Shown: positions 1-8,418 of the stretch, one piece after another | How positions within the stretch are numbered: position 1 is the stretch's first letter | How the letters are laid out: every line of letters starts with the position of its first letter | Assembly (NCBI GenBank): GCA_046756945.1 | Contig: JBHHXI010000032.1 | Coordinates: 1-23,426, forward strand | Reading direction: 5' to 3' | DNA: 23,426 nt | Source: JACZQZ01 sp046756945 | GTDB taxonomy: Bacteria; Pseudomonadota; Alphaproteobacteria; Rhodospirillales; 2-02-FULL-58-16 | Made by a program: the position numbers and the translations under genes | Notes under the pieces: model-generated | Database searches by the model: none | The model's input: only the letters and a program-made list of their open reading frames with translations | What the model was told of the DNA's origin: nothing

Positions 1-139
1 CCCTCCTGCCGAGGGAACGGGAAACGCGATCGTATGGTACGCGAAATCGTGAAAGTAAGTACTATCTCCCGGGTTCGCCCCGCCGGCTACGTTTCGGGGG
101 GACGTGCGTCGGCGACAGACTTTCGAAGGGAGCGCGCAA

Positions 140-967
140 GTGAGTACCACGCCGGCGATCATCACCGTCGCCATTACCGGGGCCCTGCCGCGCAAGGCCG
201 ATAACCCGGCCGTGCCGGTGACGCCGGCCGAGCAGATCGAATCGGCCCATGAGGCCTACGAGGCGGGCAGCGCGCTGGTCCACATTCATGTCCGCAACGC
301 CGACGAATCACCGTCGTCCGATCCGCAGTTGTTCGCCGAGGTCCAGGAGGGAATCCGCAAGCACTGCCCGGATATGATCATCCAGTTTTCGACCGGCGGG
401 CGCGGGCGCACCCAGGGCGAACGCGGCAAGGCGCTGTATTTGAAACCCGACATGGCCTCGCTGGCCACCGGGTCGGTGAACTTCCCCAATCAGATTTACG
501 AGAACCCGCCGGCGCTGGTCGAGGGTCTGGCGTCGACCATGCTGGAGAACGGCATCAAGCCGGAGATCGAAGTCTTCGACGTGGCGATGCTCTACAACGC
601 ACGCAGCCTGGTGGACCGCGGGATGATCGCGGCGCCGGCCCACGTGCAATTCGTCATGGGCATCCCCAACGCCTTGCCGGCCCGCCGCCGGCTGCTCGAG
701 TTTCTGGTCTCGGAGCTTGGCGAGATCATGCCCGACGCCACGTGGGCGGCCGCCGGCATCGGCCGTCACCAGCTCGAGGTCAATCATTGGTGCCTGGAAC
801 TCGGCGGCCATCCGCGGACAGGGCTCGAGGACAACATCAAGTTCGACAAGACGCGCCTCGCCGACAGCAACGCGGAACTGGTTGCGCGCGTCGCGGAGCT
901 CGGCGCCGAATATGACCGCCACCCGGCGCCGCCGGCGGAGGCGCGCGCGATCCTCGGCTTGGCCTGA
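140..967 (+). CDS. BKACE-family beta-keto acid cleavage enzyme (DUF849)
   Basis: The 275-residue product belongs to the beta-keto acid cleavage enzymes, zinc enzymes of the 3-keto-5-aminohexanoate cleavage (Kce) type that condense a beta-keto acid with acetyl-CoA to give acetoacetate and a CoA ester. Seen: an N-terminal TIM-barrel strand ending ITGA; the zinc pair His48-x-His50 (VHIHVR); the FSTGG loop at 83-87; Arg226; and a GLED motif at 228-231 whose Glu230 is the expected third zinc ligand. These fall where Kce has them, and the length is normal. The reading frame opens at 104, but I prefer GTG 140: AAGGGAG lies about 8 nt before it, and homologues begin close to this point. The substrate cannot be told from the sequence. 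The 139 bp upstream hold no recognised gene or clear promoter. The next gene is 394 bp away, so this one is probably transcribed separately. Confidence 0.93.
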   Translation: MSTTPAIITVAITGALPRKADNPAVPVTPAEQIESAHEAYEAGSALVHIHVRNADESPSSDPQLFAEVQEGIRKHCPDMIIQFSTGGRGRTQGERGKALYLKPDMASLATGSVNFPNQIYENPPALVEGLASTMLENGIKPEIEVFDVAMLYNARSLVDRGMIAAPAHVQFVMGIPNALPARRRLLEFLVSELGEIMPDATWAAAGIGRHQLEVNHWCLELGGHPRTGLEDNIKFDKTRLADSNAELVARVAELGAEYDRHPAPPAEARAILGLA

Positions 968-1361
968 GCCCCGCCCGGCGGGATGCCGCCGCGGCGAAAA
1001 ACCCCGACAGCTCCTTGACGCGGACCTGATGGCGCCGGCGTTCCTGCCCCGCGCGGGCCTGATCGTACGCACCGGTATCGTCGTGGGACTTCGCCGGATC
1101 CAGCGCCTGCCGCGCGGTCAGGGTGTTCCCGGTCGTCGGACGTTTGCCGGTTCGCCCCGCCGGCCGGCGCCCCCTCCGTTGCCGTGTTGAATGCGTGTTT
1201 TGCAAACACAATGTGTGAACCATGGGCCTAATCCGGCAACCGTATTGCACCGGGGCGCCGCGCGGCGTATCACATTCACGGTAGCGGCGCTTAATTTGTC
1301 CAGGGGGGGCCAGCCTTCCGGCCGGGCCCCGGAACATCCGACAGCGAGGGAAGAGAGGCCC
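968..1361. other. Gene-free leader between BKACE and glutamate dehydrogenase genes
   Basis: These 394 bp hold no convincing gene; the open frames across them are shadows or N-terminal over-extensions. Three structures are visible. A weak 5-bp hairpin (977-990) follows the BKACE stop but lacks a T-run. A 15-bp palindrome lies at 1195-1209 and is listed separately. A GC-rich stem (GGGGCC 1306-1311 with GGCCCC 1325-1330, plus an inner GCC/GGC pair) sits about 30 nt upstream of the dehydrogenase start, in the probable 5' leader. I could not identify a convincing -35/-10 pair. The length suggests that the dehydrogenase has its own regulated promoter here. Confidence 0.5.
1195..1209. promoter_or_regulatory. 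Perfect 15-bp palindrome, candidate operator for the glutamate dehydrogenase gene
   Basis: GTGTTT-TGC-AAACAC is a perfect 6-bp inverted repeat around TGC, 152 bp upstream of the dehydrogenase ATG. It is AT-rich against very GC-rich surroundings. It is too short, and lacks a T-run, to be a terminator, so a dimeric regulator's operator is the natural reading. No specific regulator can be assigned. Confidence 0.3.
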
Positions 1362-4300
1362 ATGCCACGCACAGACGATGAGCAACAAAAGACGGACCTG
1401 ATCGCCACGGTGGTCCGCAAGGCGCGCAGACAGTTTAAAGGCAAAAGGCGGGCGGCGGCCGACCGGTTCCTCTCCCAATACTACCGACACGTGCCGCCCC
1501 ACGACCTCCTGGAGCAGAGCCCGGACACCCTGTTCGGCGCGGCGCTGGCGCACTTGAAACTGGGGACAACCAGAATCCCCGGCAAATCCTCCGTGCGCGT
1601 CTACAATCCTTCCGTGAAAAAGGATGGCTGGCGGTCGGACCGCACGGTGGTCGAAATCGTCACCGACGACATGCCGTTTCTGGTCGATTCCGTCACCGCC
1701 GAGCTCAATCGCCAGGGGTTGACCGTTCACCTGATCATCCACCCGATCCTCAAGGTGCGCCGGGACCGGGGCGGACGGCTTGCGGAGGTCCTGCCGGCGG
1801 AAAAGTCCGGGACCGGCGTCGGCGCCGAATCCTTCATGCGTTTCGAGGTCACCGCGCAATCCGGCGCACGGCTGGCCGAGATTGCCGCCGGCGTGGAGGC
1901 GGTCATCAACGATGTCCGCGCCGCCGTCGAGGACTGGCGGCCCATTCGTAACAAGATGGCGGCGATCATCGAGGAACTGGAGTCGGTACCGGCGGACGTG
2001 CCGGCGGAGGATGCGGCCGAGGTCCGGGATTTCCTGCAATGGATCCACGACGATCACTTCGCCTTCCTGGGTTTCCGCGAATACAAGATCAAGGGCGACG
2101 GCAAACGCGCCACCGTTTCGGTAAACCGCAAGGCGGGACTGGGCATCCTGCGCGATCCCGAATTCCAGGTTTTCAGGGAGTTGCAGAACCTGGCCTCCAT
2201 GCCGCCCGACATGCGCGCCTTCGCCAGCCGGCCCGAGCTGCTGATGGTCACCAAGACCAACCGCAAGTCCACCGTCCACCGCCCGGTCCACATGGATTTC
2301 ATTGGAGTCAAGCGCTTCAACGCCCAGGGCAAGGTGGTCAGCCAGCGCATGTTCGTCGGCCTGTTTACATCCACCGCCTATAACTGGAGTGCCCGCGACA
2401 TTCCGCTGCTGCGCCGCAAGCTGCAGAAGACCTGCGCCCGCGCCGGCTTCGAGCCGGCCAGCCATGACGGCAAGGCCCTGCTCAATATCCTCGAGACCTT
2501 TCCCCGCGACGAACTGTTCCAGATCTCCGAAGACCAGCTGTTCCACACCGCCATGGGCATCCTGCATCTTCAGGACCGCCAGAGGGTGGCCCTGTTCCTG
2601 CGCCGGGACGATTTCGAACGGTTCATCTCGTGTCTCCTGTACGTGCCGCGCGACCGCTACACGATGGCGCTTCGCGAAAGCGCCCAAAAGATCCTGGAAA
2701 AGGCCTTCGCCGGCGAAATCGCGGCCTTCACCACCCTGCTCGGCGACGACCCCCTGGCCCGGGTGCACATGATCTTCCGCACCACGGCGGGCCGGATACC
2801 GGCCTACGACGCGGAAAAGATCGAGGCCGAGCTGATCGAGGCGGCGCGTTCGTGGACCGATCATCTCTCCAATGCGCTGATCGCCGCATGCGGCGAGGAA
2901 AAGGGCCTGACCCTTTACCGGCGGTACGAAGACGCCTTCCCTCCGGGCTACCGCGATGAGTTCGACGCCACCGAGGCGGTCGCCGACATCGCCGTGATCG
3001 AGGAAACCCTGAACAGCGGCGAGCTCGGCATGAACCTGTACAGGCCCCCGGGGGCGGCCGACAGCCAGTTGCGGTTCAAGGTCTATCATCCTGACGCGGC
3101 AATCCCCCTGTCCCACGTCCTGCCCATGCTCGAGCACATGGGTCTGACGGTGGTGGACGAAATTCCCCACGCCGTCTCTCCCCAGGGCGCCGGGACCGAC
3201 ATGGTGATGATTCAGGACTTCGGGCTCGAGACCCGCAACGGCGCCGCGGTAAACCTGGGCGCCATCCGCGGGAACTTTCACGACACCTTCGACCGGGTCT
3301 GGCGCGGCGAGGTGGAGAGCGACGGGTTCAACGGCCTGGTGCTGAGCGCCGGGCTCGCCTGGCGCGAGGTGGTCATCCTCCGGGCCTATTGCAAATATCT
3401 GCGCCAGGCGGGTATCGCGTTTTCCCAGGCCTACATGGAGCAGACCCTGGCCAACAACCCGACCCTGACCCGCCAGATCGTCGCCCTGTTCGAGACCCTG
3501 TTCGACCCGGCGCGGGCCCAGGGGGCCGACGCGCGCGCCGCCAGGATCCTGAAGGCGCTGAGCGACGGCCTGGATTCGGTGGCCAGCGCCGATGAAGACC
3601 GCATCCTGCGCCGGTTCATCAACCTGGTGGACTCCACGTTGCGCACCAACTACTTCCAGCGCACCAAGGACGGCGCGCACAAGCCATACGTTTCGTTCAA
3701 GCTCGACAGCCGCAAGGTCGAGGACCTGCCGCTACCCCGGCCCCTGCGCGAGATCTTCGTCTACAGCCCGCGCATGGAAGGGATTCATCTGCGCTTCGGA
3801 AAGGTGGCGCGCGGCGGCATTCGCTGGTCCGACCGGCGCGAGGATTTCCGCACCGAGATCCTGGGCCTGGTCAAGGCGCAACAGGTCAAGAACGCCGTCA
3901 TCGTGCCGGTCGGCTCGAAAGGCGGCTTCGTCCTCAAGCGGCCGCCGGCCGGCGGCGGCCGGGAGGCGTTCCAGAACGAAGGCATCGCCTGCTACAAGAC
4001 CCTCATCTCCGGCATGCTCGACATCACCGACAACCTGAAAGGGCCCAGGGTGGCGCCGCCCGCCGACGTGGTGCGCCGCGACGACGACGACCCCTACCTG
4101 GTGGTCGCCGCCGACAAGGGCACGGCCACCTTTTCCGACATCGCCAACCAGGTGTCCGCCGACTACGGCTTCTGGCTCGGCGACGCCTTCGCGTCGGGCG
4201 GCAGCCAGGGCTACGACCACAAGAAGATGGGAATCACCGCCCGCGGCGCCTGGGAATCGGTGAAACGGCACTTCCGCGAGATGGCCGTCGATACCCAGGC

Positions 4301-6218
4301 CGACGACTTCACGGTGCTCGGAGTCGGCGACATGTCGGGCGACGTCTTCGGCAACGGCATGCTGCTTTCGCCCCACATCAAGCTGGTGGCGGCATTCAAT
4401 CACATGCACATCTTCATCGACCCCAACCCTGACCCGGCGAAAAGCTTCGCCGAGCGCGAACGGCTGTTCAAGTTGCCGCGCTCGGGCTGGGCCGACTACG
4501 ATCGCAAGCTTCTCTCCCGGGGCGGCGCCGTCTTCGAGCGCCGCGCCAAGTCCCTGAAGCTCACCGCCCCAATCAAAAAACGCTTCGGCATTTCCAAGGA
4601 CAAGGTAACCCCCAACGAACTGATCCGGGCGCTGCTCGGCGCCGAGGTGGACCTGCTCTGGTTCGGCGGCATCGGCACCTACGTCAAGGCGACCCGGGAA
4701 TCCAACGCCGAAGTCGGCGACCGCGCCAACGACGCCATCCGTATCGATGCGGCGAACCTGCGCTGCCGCGTCATCGGCGAAGGGGCGAACCTCGGCGTCA
4801 CCCAGCGCGCCCGCGTCGAGTACGCCCTGGCGGGCGGGCGCCTGAACACGGATTCCATCGACAATTCGGGCGGCGTCGACTGCTCCGACCACGAGGTCAA
4901 CATCAAGATCCTTCTCGATTCGGCGGTCGCCAAAGGCGAGTTGTCCGAAAAACAAAGGAACGCGTTGTTGGCCCGGATGACCGACGAAGTGGCCCAACTC
5001 GTGCTTACCCACAACTATCTGCAGACCCAGGCGATGAGCCTGGTTCAGGCCAGGGGCGCCGATGTCCTCGACGACCAGGTGCGCCTGATGCGCCGGCTGG
5101 AAAGGACGGGGCGGCTGGACAGGGCGGTGGAGTTCCTGCCCGACGAAGAAACCCTGGAAGAGCGGGCGCAAGACAAGCTCGGGCTGACCCGGCCGGAAAT
5201 CGCCGTGCTCATGTCCTACAGCAAGATCTGGCTGTATGACGAGATCCTGGACTCCGACCTGCCCGACGATGCCAAACTGGCCGAGGATCTGGTCACCTAC
5301 TTCCCGGGGCCGGTCCACGACAGGCTCAAGACTCACATCGCGCGGCACCGGCTGCGCCGCGAGATCATCGCCACCCGTGTCACCAATTCCATGATCAACC
5401 GGGTCGGCGGCACCTTCGTCGCCGAGTTCATGGAAAAGACGGGCATGGCGGCGCCCGACATCGCCCGCGCCTACACCATCTCGCGCCAGGTCTTCGCCTT
5501 CCGCGAGCTGTGGGAGGCCATCGCCAGCCTGGACACCAAGGTGCCGGCGGCGGCCCAGACGTCCATGACCCTCGACATCAACCGACTGATCGAGTGGACG
5601 ACCTTGTGGTTCCTGCGCCACGGCGAGCGGCGCCTGGACATCGGCGGGCACGTGGCCAAGTACAAGGACGGCATCGCCACCCTGGCGGACTGCCTGGACG
5701 AGGTCCTGCCGCCCCATTACCTCGACGACCTCAGGACCCGGGGCCAGCCCTATCTGGACCAGGGCGTGCCCGAGGACCTGGCCTTGCGCATCGCCGGACT
5801 GGTCAACCTGTTTTCGGGCTGCGACATCGTGCGCCTCGCCGGCCGCCGCAAGCTGCCCGTGCCCCGCGTCGCCAAGCTGTATTTCGCCGTCGGCACCCGG
5901 TTCAAGCTGGGGCGGCTGCGCGCCGCGTCGGGCGGGCTGGAGTCCGAATCCCACTGGCAGAAGCTGGCGGTGGCGGCGCTGGTGGAGGAGATTTACGGCC
6001 ACCAGCTGGCGTTGACCGACCAGGTTCTCGACTTTTCCGACGGCGCGACGGCGCCGGCAAAGGCCATTGACGCCTGGATCGACAAGAATCATGTCGCCGT
6101 CGAACGGACCGAGCAGCTCCTGTCCGAACTGCGCTCGACCGCCGTCACCGATATCTCCATGGTCGCCGTGGCCAGCCGCCAGCTACGCGCCCTGGCCGAA
6201 ACCCGGCGCCGTTCGTGA
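1362..6218 (+). CDS. gdhZ: Large (about 180-kDa class) NAD-dependent glutamate dehydrogenase
   Basis: The enzyme oxidatively deaminates L-glutamate to 2-oxoglutarate and ammonium with NAD+. It is catabolic and feeds amino-acid carbon into the TCA cycle. The product is 1,618 residues, in the usual range for the large GDH family (GdhB of Pseudomonas, GdhZ of Caulobacter). Seen: an N-terminal regulatory region with an ACT-like segment at about 98-120 (EIVTDDMPFLVDSV); the catalytic-domain loop PVGSKGGFVLKRP with Lys853; a second Lys in VVAADKGTATFSD; and the dinucleotide-domain block from about 988 containing GDMSGDVFGNG followed by FNHMHIFIDPNPD. A long helical C-terminal domain follows, as is typical. 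The frame stays open upstream to 1191, but ATG 1362 follows GAGGGAAGAGAGG and is the likely start. The long leader with a palindrome suggests its own control. The next gene starts 49 nt after the stop and may be cotranscribed. No truncation or frameshift was seen. Confidence 0.97.
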   Translation: MPRTDDEQQKTDLIATVVRKARRQFKGKRRAAADRFLSQYYRHVPPHDLLEQSPDTLFGAALAHLKLGTTRIPGKSSVRVYNPSVKKDGWRSDRTVVEIVTDDMPFLVDSVTAELNRQGLTVHLIIHPILKVRRDRGGRLAEVLPAEKSGTGVGAESFMRFEVTAQSGARLAEIAAGVEAVINDVRAAVEDWRPIRNKMAAIIEELESVPADVPAEDAAEVRDFLQWIHDDHFAFLGFREYKIKGDGKRATVSVNRKAGLGILRDPEFQVFRELQNLASMPPDMRAFASRPELLMVTKTNRKSTVHRPVHMDFIGVKRFNAQGKVVSQRMFVGLFTSTAYNWSARDIPLLRRKLQKTCARAGFEPASHDGKALLNILETFPRDELFQISEDQLFHTAMGILHLQDRQRVALFLRRDDFERFISCLLYVPRDRYTMALRESAQKILEKAFAGEIAAFTTLLGDDPLARVHMIFRTTAGRIPAYDAEKIEAELIEAARSWTDHLSNALIAACGEEKGLTLYRRYEDAFPPGYRDEFDATEAVADIAVIEETLNSGELGMNLYRPPGAADSQLRFKVYHPDAAIPLSHVLPMLEHMGLTVVDEIPHAVSPQGAGTDMVMIQDFGLETRNGAAVNLGAIRGNFHDTFDRVWRGEVESDGFNGLVLSAGLAWREVVILRAYCKYLRQAGIAFSQAYMEQTLANNPTLTRQIVALFETLFDPARAQGADARAARILKALSDGLDSVASADEDRILRRFINLVDSTLRTNYFQRTKDGAHKPYVSFKLDSRKVEDLPLPRPLREIFVYSPRMEGIHLRFGKVARGGIRWSDRREDFRTEILGLVKAQQVKNAVIVPVGSKGGFVLKRPPAGGGREAFQNEGIACYKTLISGMLDITDNLKGPRVAPPADVVRRDDDDPYLVVAADKGTATFSDIANQVSADYGFWLGDAFASGGSQGYDHKKMGITARGAWESVKRHFREMAVDTQADDFTVLGVGDMSGDVFGNGMLLSPHIKLVAAFNHMHIFIDPNPDPAKSFAERERLFKLPRSGWADYDRKLLSRGGAVFERRAKSLKLTAPIKKRFGISKDKVTPNELIRALLGAEVDLLWFGGIGTYVKATRESNAEVGDRANDAIRIDAANLRCRVIGEGANLGVTQRARVEYALAGGRLNTDSIDNSGGVDCSDHEVNIKILLDSAVAKGELSEKQRNALLARMTDEVAQLVLTHNYLQTQAMSLVQARGADVLDDQVRLMRRLERTGRLDRAVEFLPDEETLEERAQDKLGLTRPEIAVLMSYSKIWLYDEILDSDLPDDAKLAEDLVTYFPGPVHDRLKTHIARHRLRREIIATRVTNSMINRVGGTFVAEFMEKTGMAAPDIARAYTISRQVFAFRELWEAIASLDTKVPAAAQTSMTLDINRLIEWTTLWFLRHGERRLDIGGHVAKYKDGIATLADCLDEVLPPHYLDDLRTRGQPYLDQGVPEDLALRIAGLVNLFSGCDIVRLAGRRKLPVPRVAKLYFAVGTRFKLGRLRAASGGLESESHWQKLAVAALVEEIYGHQLALTDQVLDFSDGATAPAKAIDAWIDKNHVAVERTEQLLSELRSTAVTDISMVAVASRQLRALAETRRRS

Positions 6219-6267
6219 CGGTCGTGTGACGGTGGCCGGGAGCCCCCGCAACGCCGATCATCCAGAA

Positions 6268-7533
6268 ATGGACGGGCGCGGGGGTTCGCCCCGCGCCCTT
6301 TTCTCCTGGTGCCTGTTCGATTGGGCCAATTCGGCCTTTCCCACCGTCGTCACCACCTTCGTCTTCGCCGCCTACTTCACCAAGGCGGTGGCCGCCGACG
6401 GGATAACCGGCACCAGCCAATGGGGATACACCATCAGCATCGCCGCCCTGGTCGTCGCCGTGACCGGCCCGGTCCTGGGCGCCATTGCCGACAAGGGGGG
6501 CCGGCGTAAACCCTGGATCGCCGTTTTCACCCTGCTTTGCGTCGTCGCCTCGGCGCTCCTGTGGTTCACCCGGCCCGATCCGGTCGATGTGCCATGGGCC
6601 CTGGTTTTCGTCGGACTCGCGACCATCGGTTTCGAAATGGGGATGGTGTTCTACAACGCCATGCTGCCCGACCTCGCCCCGCGGCGGATGATCGGGCGGA
6701 TTTCCGGGTGGGGCTGGGGGCTGGGCTACGGCGGCGGGCTGACCTGTCTGGTGGTGGCGCTTTTCGCCTTCGTCCAGGCGGAGACCCCGATGTTCGGCCT
6801 CGACAGGGAGACGCTCGAAGACGTGCGGATCACACCCGTCCTCGCCGCCGCATGGTTCGCGGTATTTTCCCTGCCGCTCTTTTTCGCAACCCCGGACAAA
6901 GCGGCGAGCGGGCTCGATATGCGCGCGGCGGTGCGCCAGGGAATCGCCGAGCTGATCGCCACCCTCCGCCGAATTCGCGAGTTCGCCGACATCGCGCGGT
7001 ACCTTGTCGCCCGCATGATCTATACCGACGGCCTCAACACGCTTTTCGCCTTCGGCGGCATTTACGCCGCCGGCACCTTCGGCATGGAGACCGCGGAAGT
7101 CATCACGTTCGGCATCGCCATCAACGTCACGGCGGGGCTCGGCGCCGCCGCCTTCGCCTGGGTCGACGACCGGATCGGGCCCAAGCGCACGATCGTGATC
7201 TCTCTCGCCGCGCTGATCGTCCTCGGCGCGGTTTTGCTGGTCATCGAATCGAAGACCCTGTTCTGGGTGTTCGGCCTGTGCCTGGGTCTTTTCGTCGGCC
7301 CGGCGCAGGCGGCGAGCCGTTCGCTGATGGCGCACCTGGCGCCGGCCGAACTGAGGACCGAGATGTTCGGGCTGTACGCGTTCTCGGGCAAGGCGACGGC
7401 GTTTCTCGGCCCGGCGCTGTTCGCCCTCGGCACCGACATGTTCGACAGCCAGCGGGCCGGCATGGCCACTATCGTGGTCTTTTTCGTCGTCGGGATGGCC
7501 CTCCTTTGGCGGGTTCCCGACGTCCGCCGTTGA
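6268..7533 (+). CDS. UMF1/Atg22-type major facilitator superfamily transporter
   Basis: A 421-residue polytopic membrane protein with about 11-12 hydrophobic segments. The N-terminal FDWANSAF motif (17-24) is the signature of the UMF1 group of MFS permeases, which resemble the yeast vacuolar effluxer Atg22. The cytoplasmic loop between helices 2 and 3 carries GAIADKGGRRKPW (71-83), the MFS motif-A equivalent. The substrate is unknown. The location after glutamate dehydrogenase (49-nt gap) would fit amino-acid or metabolite export, but this is inference from position and from Atg22. ATG 6268 is chosen because the protein then starts just before the family motif. In-frame GTGs at 6226 and 6232 are alternatives, and no start has a strong ribosome site. 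Earlier in-frame codons overlap the dehydrogenase. Confidence 0.9.
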   Translation: MDGRGGSPRALFSWCLFDWANSAFPTVVTTFVFAAYFTKAVAADGITGTSQWGYTISIAALVVAVTGPVLGAIADKGGRRKPWIAVFTLLCVVASALLWFTRPDPVDVPWALVFVGLATIGFEMGMVFYNAMLPDLAPRRMIGRISGWGWGLGYGGGLTCLVVALFAFVQAETPMFGLDRETLEDVRITPVLAAAWFAVFSLPLFFATPDKAASGLDMRAAVRQGIAELIATLRRIREFADIARYLVARMIYTDGLNTLFAFGGIYAAGTFGMETAEVITFGIAINVTAGLGAAAFAWVDDRIGPKRTIVISLAALIVLGAVLLVIESKTLFWVFGLCLGLFVGPAQAASRSLMAHLAPAELRTEMFGLYAFSGKATAFLGPALFALGTDMFDSQRAGMATIVVFFVVGMALLWRVPDVRR

Positions 7534-7587
7534 ACGCGGGCGGAGTTTGGACCAGAATCGCCCCGACAGGAATCACGGGACCGTACG

Positions 7588-8208
7588 ATGACCTTTCCCG
7601 ACCGGAAATACACCGATATCGCCGCCTTCAGCGACGACTACTTCGAGAACGAACGCGCCGCCGCCCGCTCCGTCGACCGCCGCAAGCTGGCCGCCGCGGC
7701 GCGCCTGCTCGACGATGTGTATCAGCGCGGCGCCACCCTGTTCGTCTGCGGCAACGGCGGCTCGGCGGCCATCGCCAACACGTTCGTCTGCGACCACGCC
7801 AAGCTGATCCAGACCGACACCGCGGTTGTCCCGCGCGTCGTCTCGCTCAGCGCCAACACGTCGATGATGACGGCCATCGCCAACGACCTCAGCTACGACG
7901 ATATTTTCGTCTACCCGTTGCGCACCGCGGCCCGGCCCGGCGACGCCCTGCTCACCATCAGCGCCTCGGGCGATTCCGAGAACGTGGTCCGCGCCGCCCG
8001 CTGGGCGCGCGAGAACGACGTCGCCGTGATCGCGTTCACCGGCTTTTCCGGCGGCCGCACGGCCGATCTGGCGACCGTCAACGTGCACGTGGACGCCGAC
8101 AACTACGGCGTCATCGAGGACACCCACCAGGCGCTCATGCACATCCTCGCCCAGTACATCCGCCAGGCCCACATGGACGAAGGCCTGATCGCCGAACGGA
8201 AATTCTGA
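7588..8208 (+). CDS. GmhA-like SIS-domain sugar-phosphate isomerase
   Basis: The product has 206 residues, close to the size of phosphoheptose isomerase (GmhA). GmhA converts sedoheptulose-7-phosphate to D-glycero-D-manno-heptose-7-phosphate, the first step to lipopolysaccharide heptose. Seen: a helical N-terminus, the phosphate-binding CGNGGSAA (54-61), the SIS loop SASGDS (125-130), and a C-terminal EDTHQALMHILAQY helix with His180 and His185. By hand alignment His185 matches the catalytic His of E. coli GmhA. The expected catalytic Glu (HFAEEL) is replaced by Asp69 (TFVCDH), and the usual RIQEIH is IEDTHQ. I therefore call it GmhA-like with an open substrate rather than GmhA. It starts 54 nt after the transporter and converges on purH across a bidirectional terminator. 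No other heptose genes are in the window. Confidence 0.9.
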   Translation: MTFPDRKYTDIAAFSDDYFENERAAARSVDRRKLAAAARLLDDVYQRGATLFVCGNGGSAAIANTFVCDHAKLIQTDTAVVPRVVSLSANTSMMTAIANDLSYDDIFVYPLRTAARPGDALLTISASGDSENVVRAARWARENDVAVIAFTGFSGGRTADLATVNVHVDADNYGVIEDTHQALMHILAQYIRQAHMDEGLIAERKF

Positions 8209-8233
8209 CCTGCTGACGCCGATTTGGAATCTT

Positions 8234-8331
8234 CCCGGGGCTTCGCCCCGGACCCCGATACCAATGGGGTCCAGGGGTTTCGGAAACCCCTGGCGGGGGT
8301 ATGGGGGCGGAGCCCCCATGGCCGTAAGGCC
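8234..8331. repeat. Cluster of perfect palindromes, REP-like element A
   Basis: At least four consecutive stem-loops lie between the convergent genes: CCGGGGC/GCCCCGG (8235-8251, loop TTC); GGACCCC/GGGGTCC (8250-8272); an 11-bp stem starting CCAGGGGTTTC (8271-8281 with 8283-8293); and ATGGGGGC/GCCCCCAT (8301-8319, loop GGA). A small GGCC-GTAA-GGCC follows (8320-8331). Adjacent palindromes share arm bases, so alternative folds are possible. The layout resembles element B at 12977-13056 on the other strand. This looks like an interspersed palindromic element, not a gene or CRISPR. Confidence 0.7.
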
Positions 8332-8355
8332 ACCACCGGTTAATCGCAAAAGCAA

Positions 8356-8382
8356 AAAAAGCGGGGCATTGCCCCGCTTTTT
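8356..8382. terminator. Bidirectional intrinsic terminator between convergent genes
   Basis: A perfect 12-bp stem, AAAAAGCGGGGC (8356-8367) and GCCCCGCTTTTT (8371-8382), closes a 3-nt ATT loop. The GC stem is flanked by an A-run on one side and a T-run on the other, so each strand reads a GC hairpin followed by U residues. It can end plus-strand transcription after the SIS gene (stop at 8208) and minus-strand transcription after purH (stop at 8419). The position between two convergent genes fits exactly. Confidence 0.92.
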
Positions 8383-8418
8383 GGTTTCCGGGGCCACGCC
8401 CCGCGCCCTGTGCGCCGA

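Noticed and set aside
62..84. A GGGTTCGCCCC-type stretch resembling a tRNA T-arm
   Set aside because: No cloverleaf can be built around it. Similar short GC palindromes with TTCG occur elsewhere in the window.
104..139. A 12-codon N-terminal extension of the BKACE gene
   Set aside because: The residues MRRRQTFEGSAQ look unlike the family N-terminus, and the Shine-Dalgarno-like AAGGGAG falls inside them, supporting GTG 140.
1015..1045. A TTGACG box as a -35 element for the glutamate dehydrogenase gene
   Set aside because: No acceptable -10 hexamer lies 16-18 nt downstream, and it is more than 300 bp from the start codon.
837..3680. A 947-codon open frame on the minus strand
   Set aside because: It lies antisense to the glutamate dehydrogenase gene, is low-complexity in composition and has no family motif. 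GC-rich codon bias keeps the opposite frame open.
3732..6092. A 786-codon minus-strand open frame
   Set aside because: It is another antisense shadow of the glutamate dehydrogenase gene, with repetitive Gly/Asp/Val/His-rich translation and no recognisable domain.
8234..8402. Possible CRISPR array from repeated palindromes
   Set aside because: There are no equal-length direct repeats with regular spacers; the units are different hairpins placed side by side.
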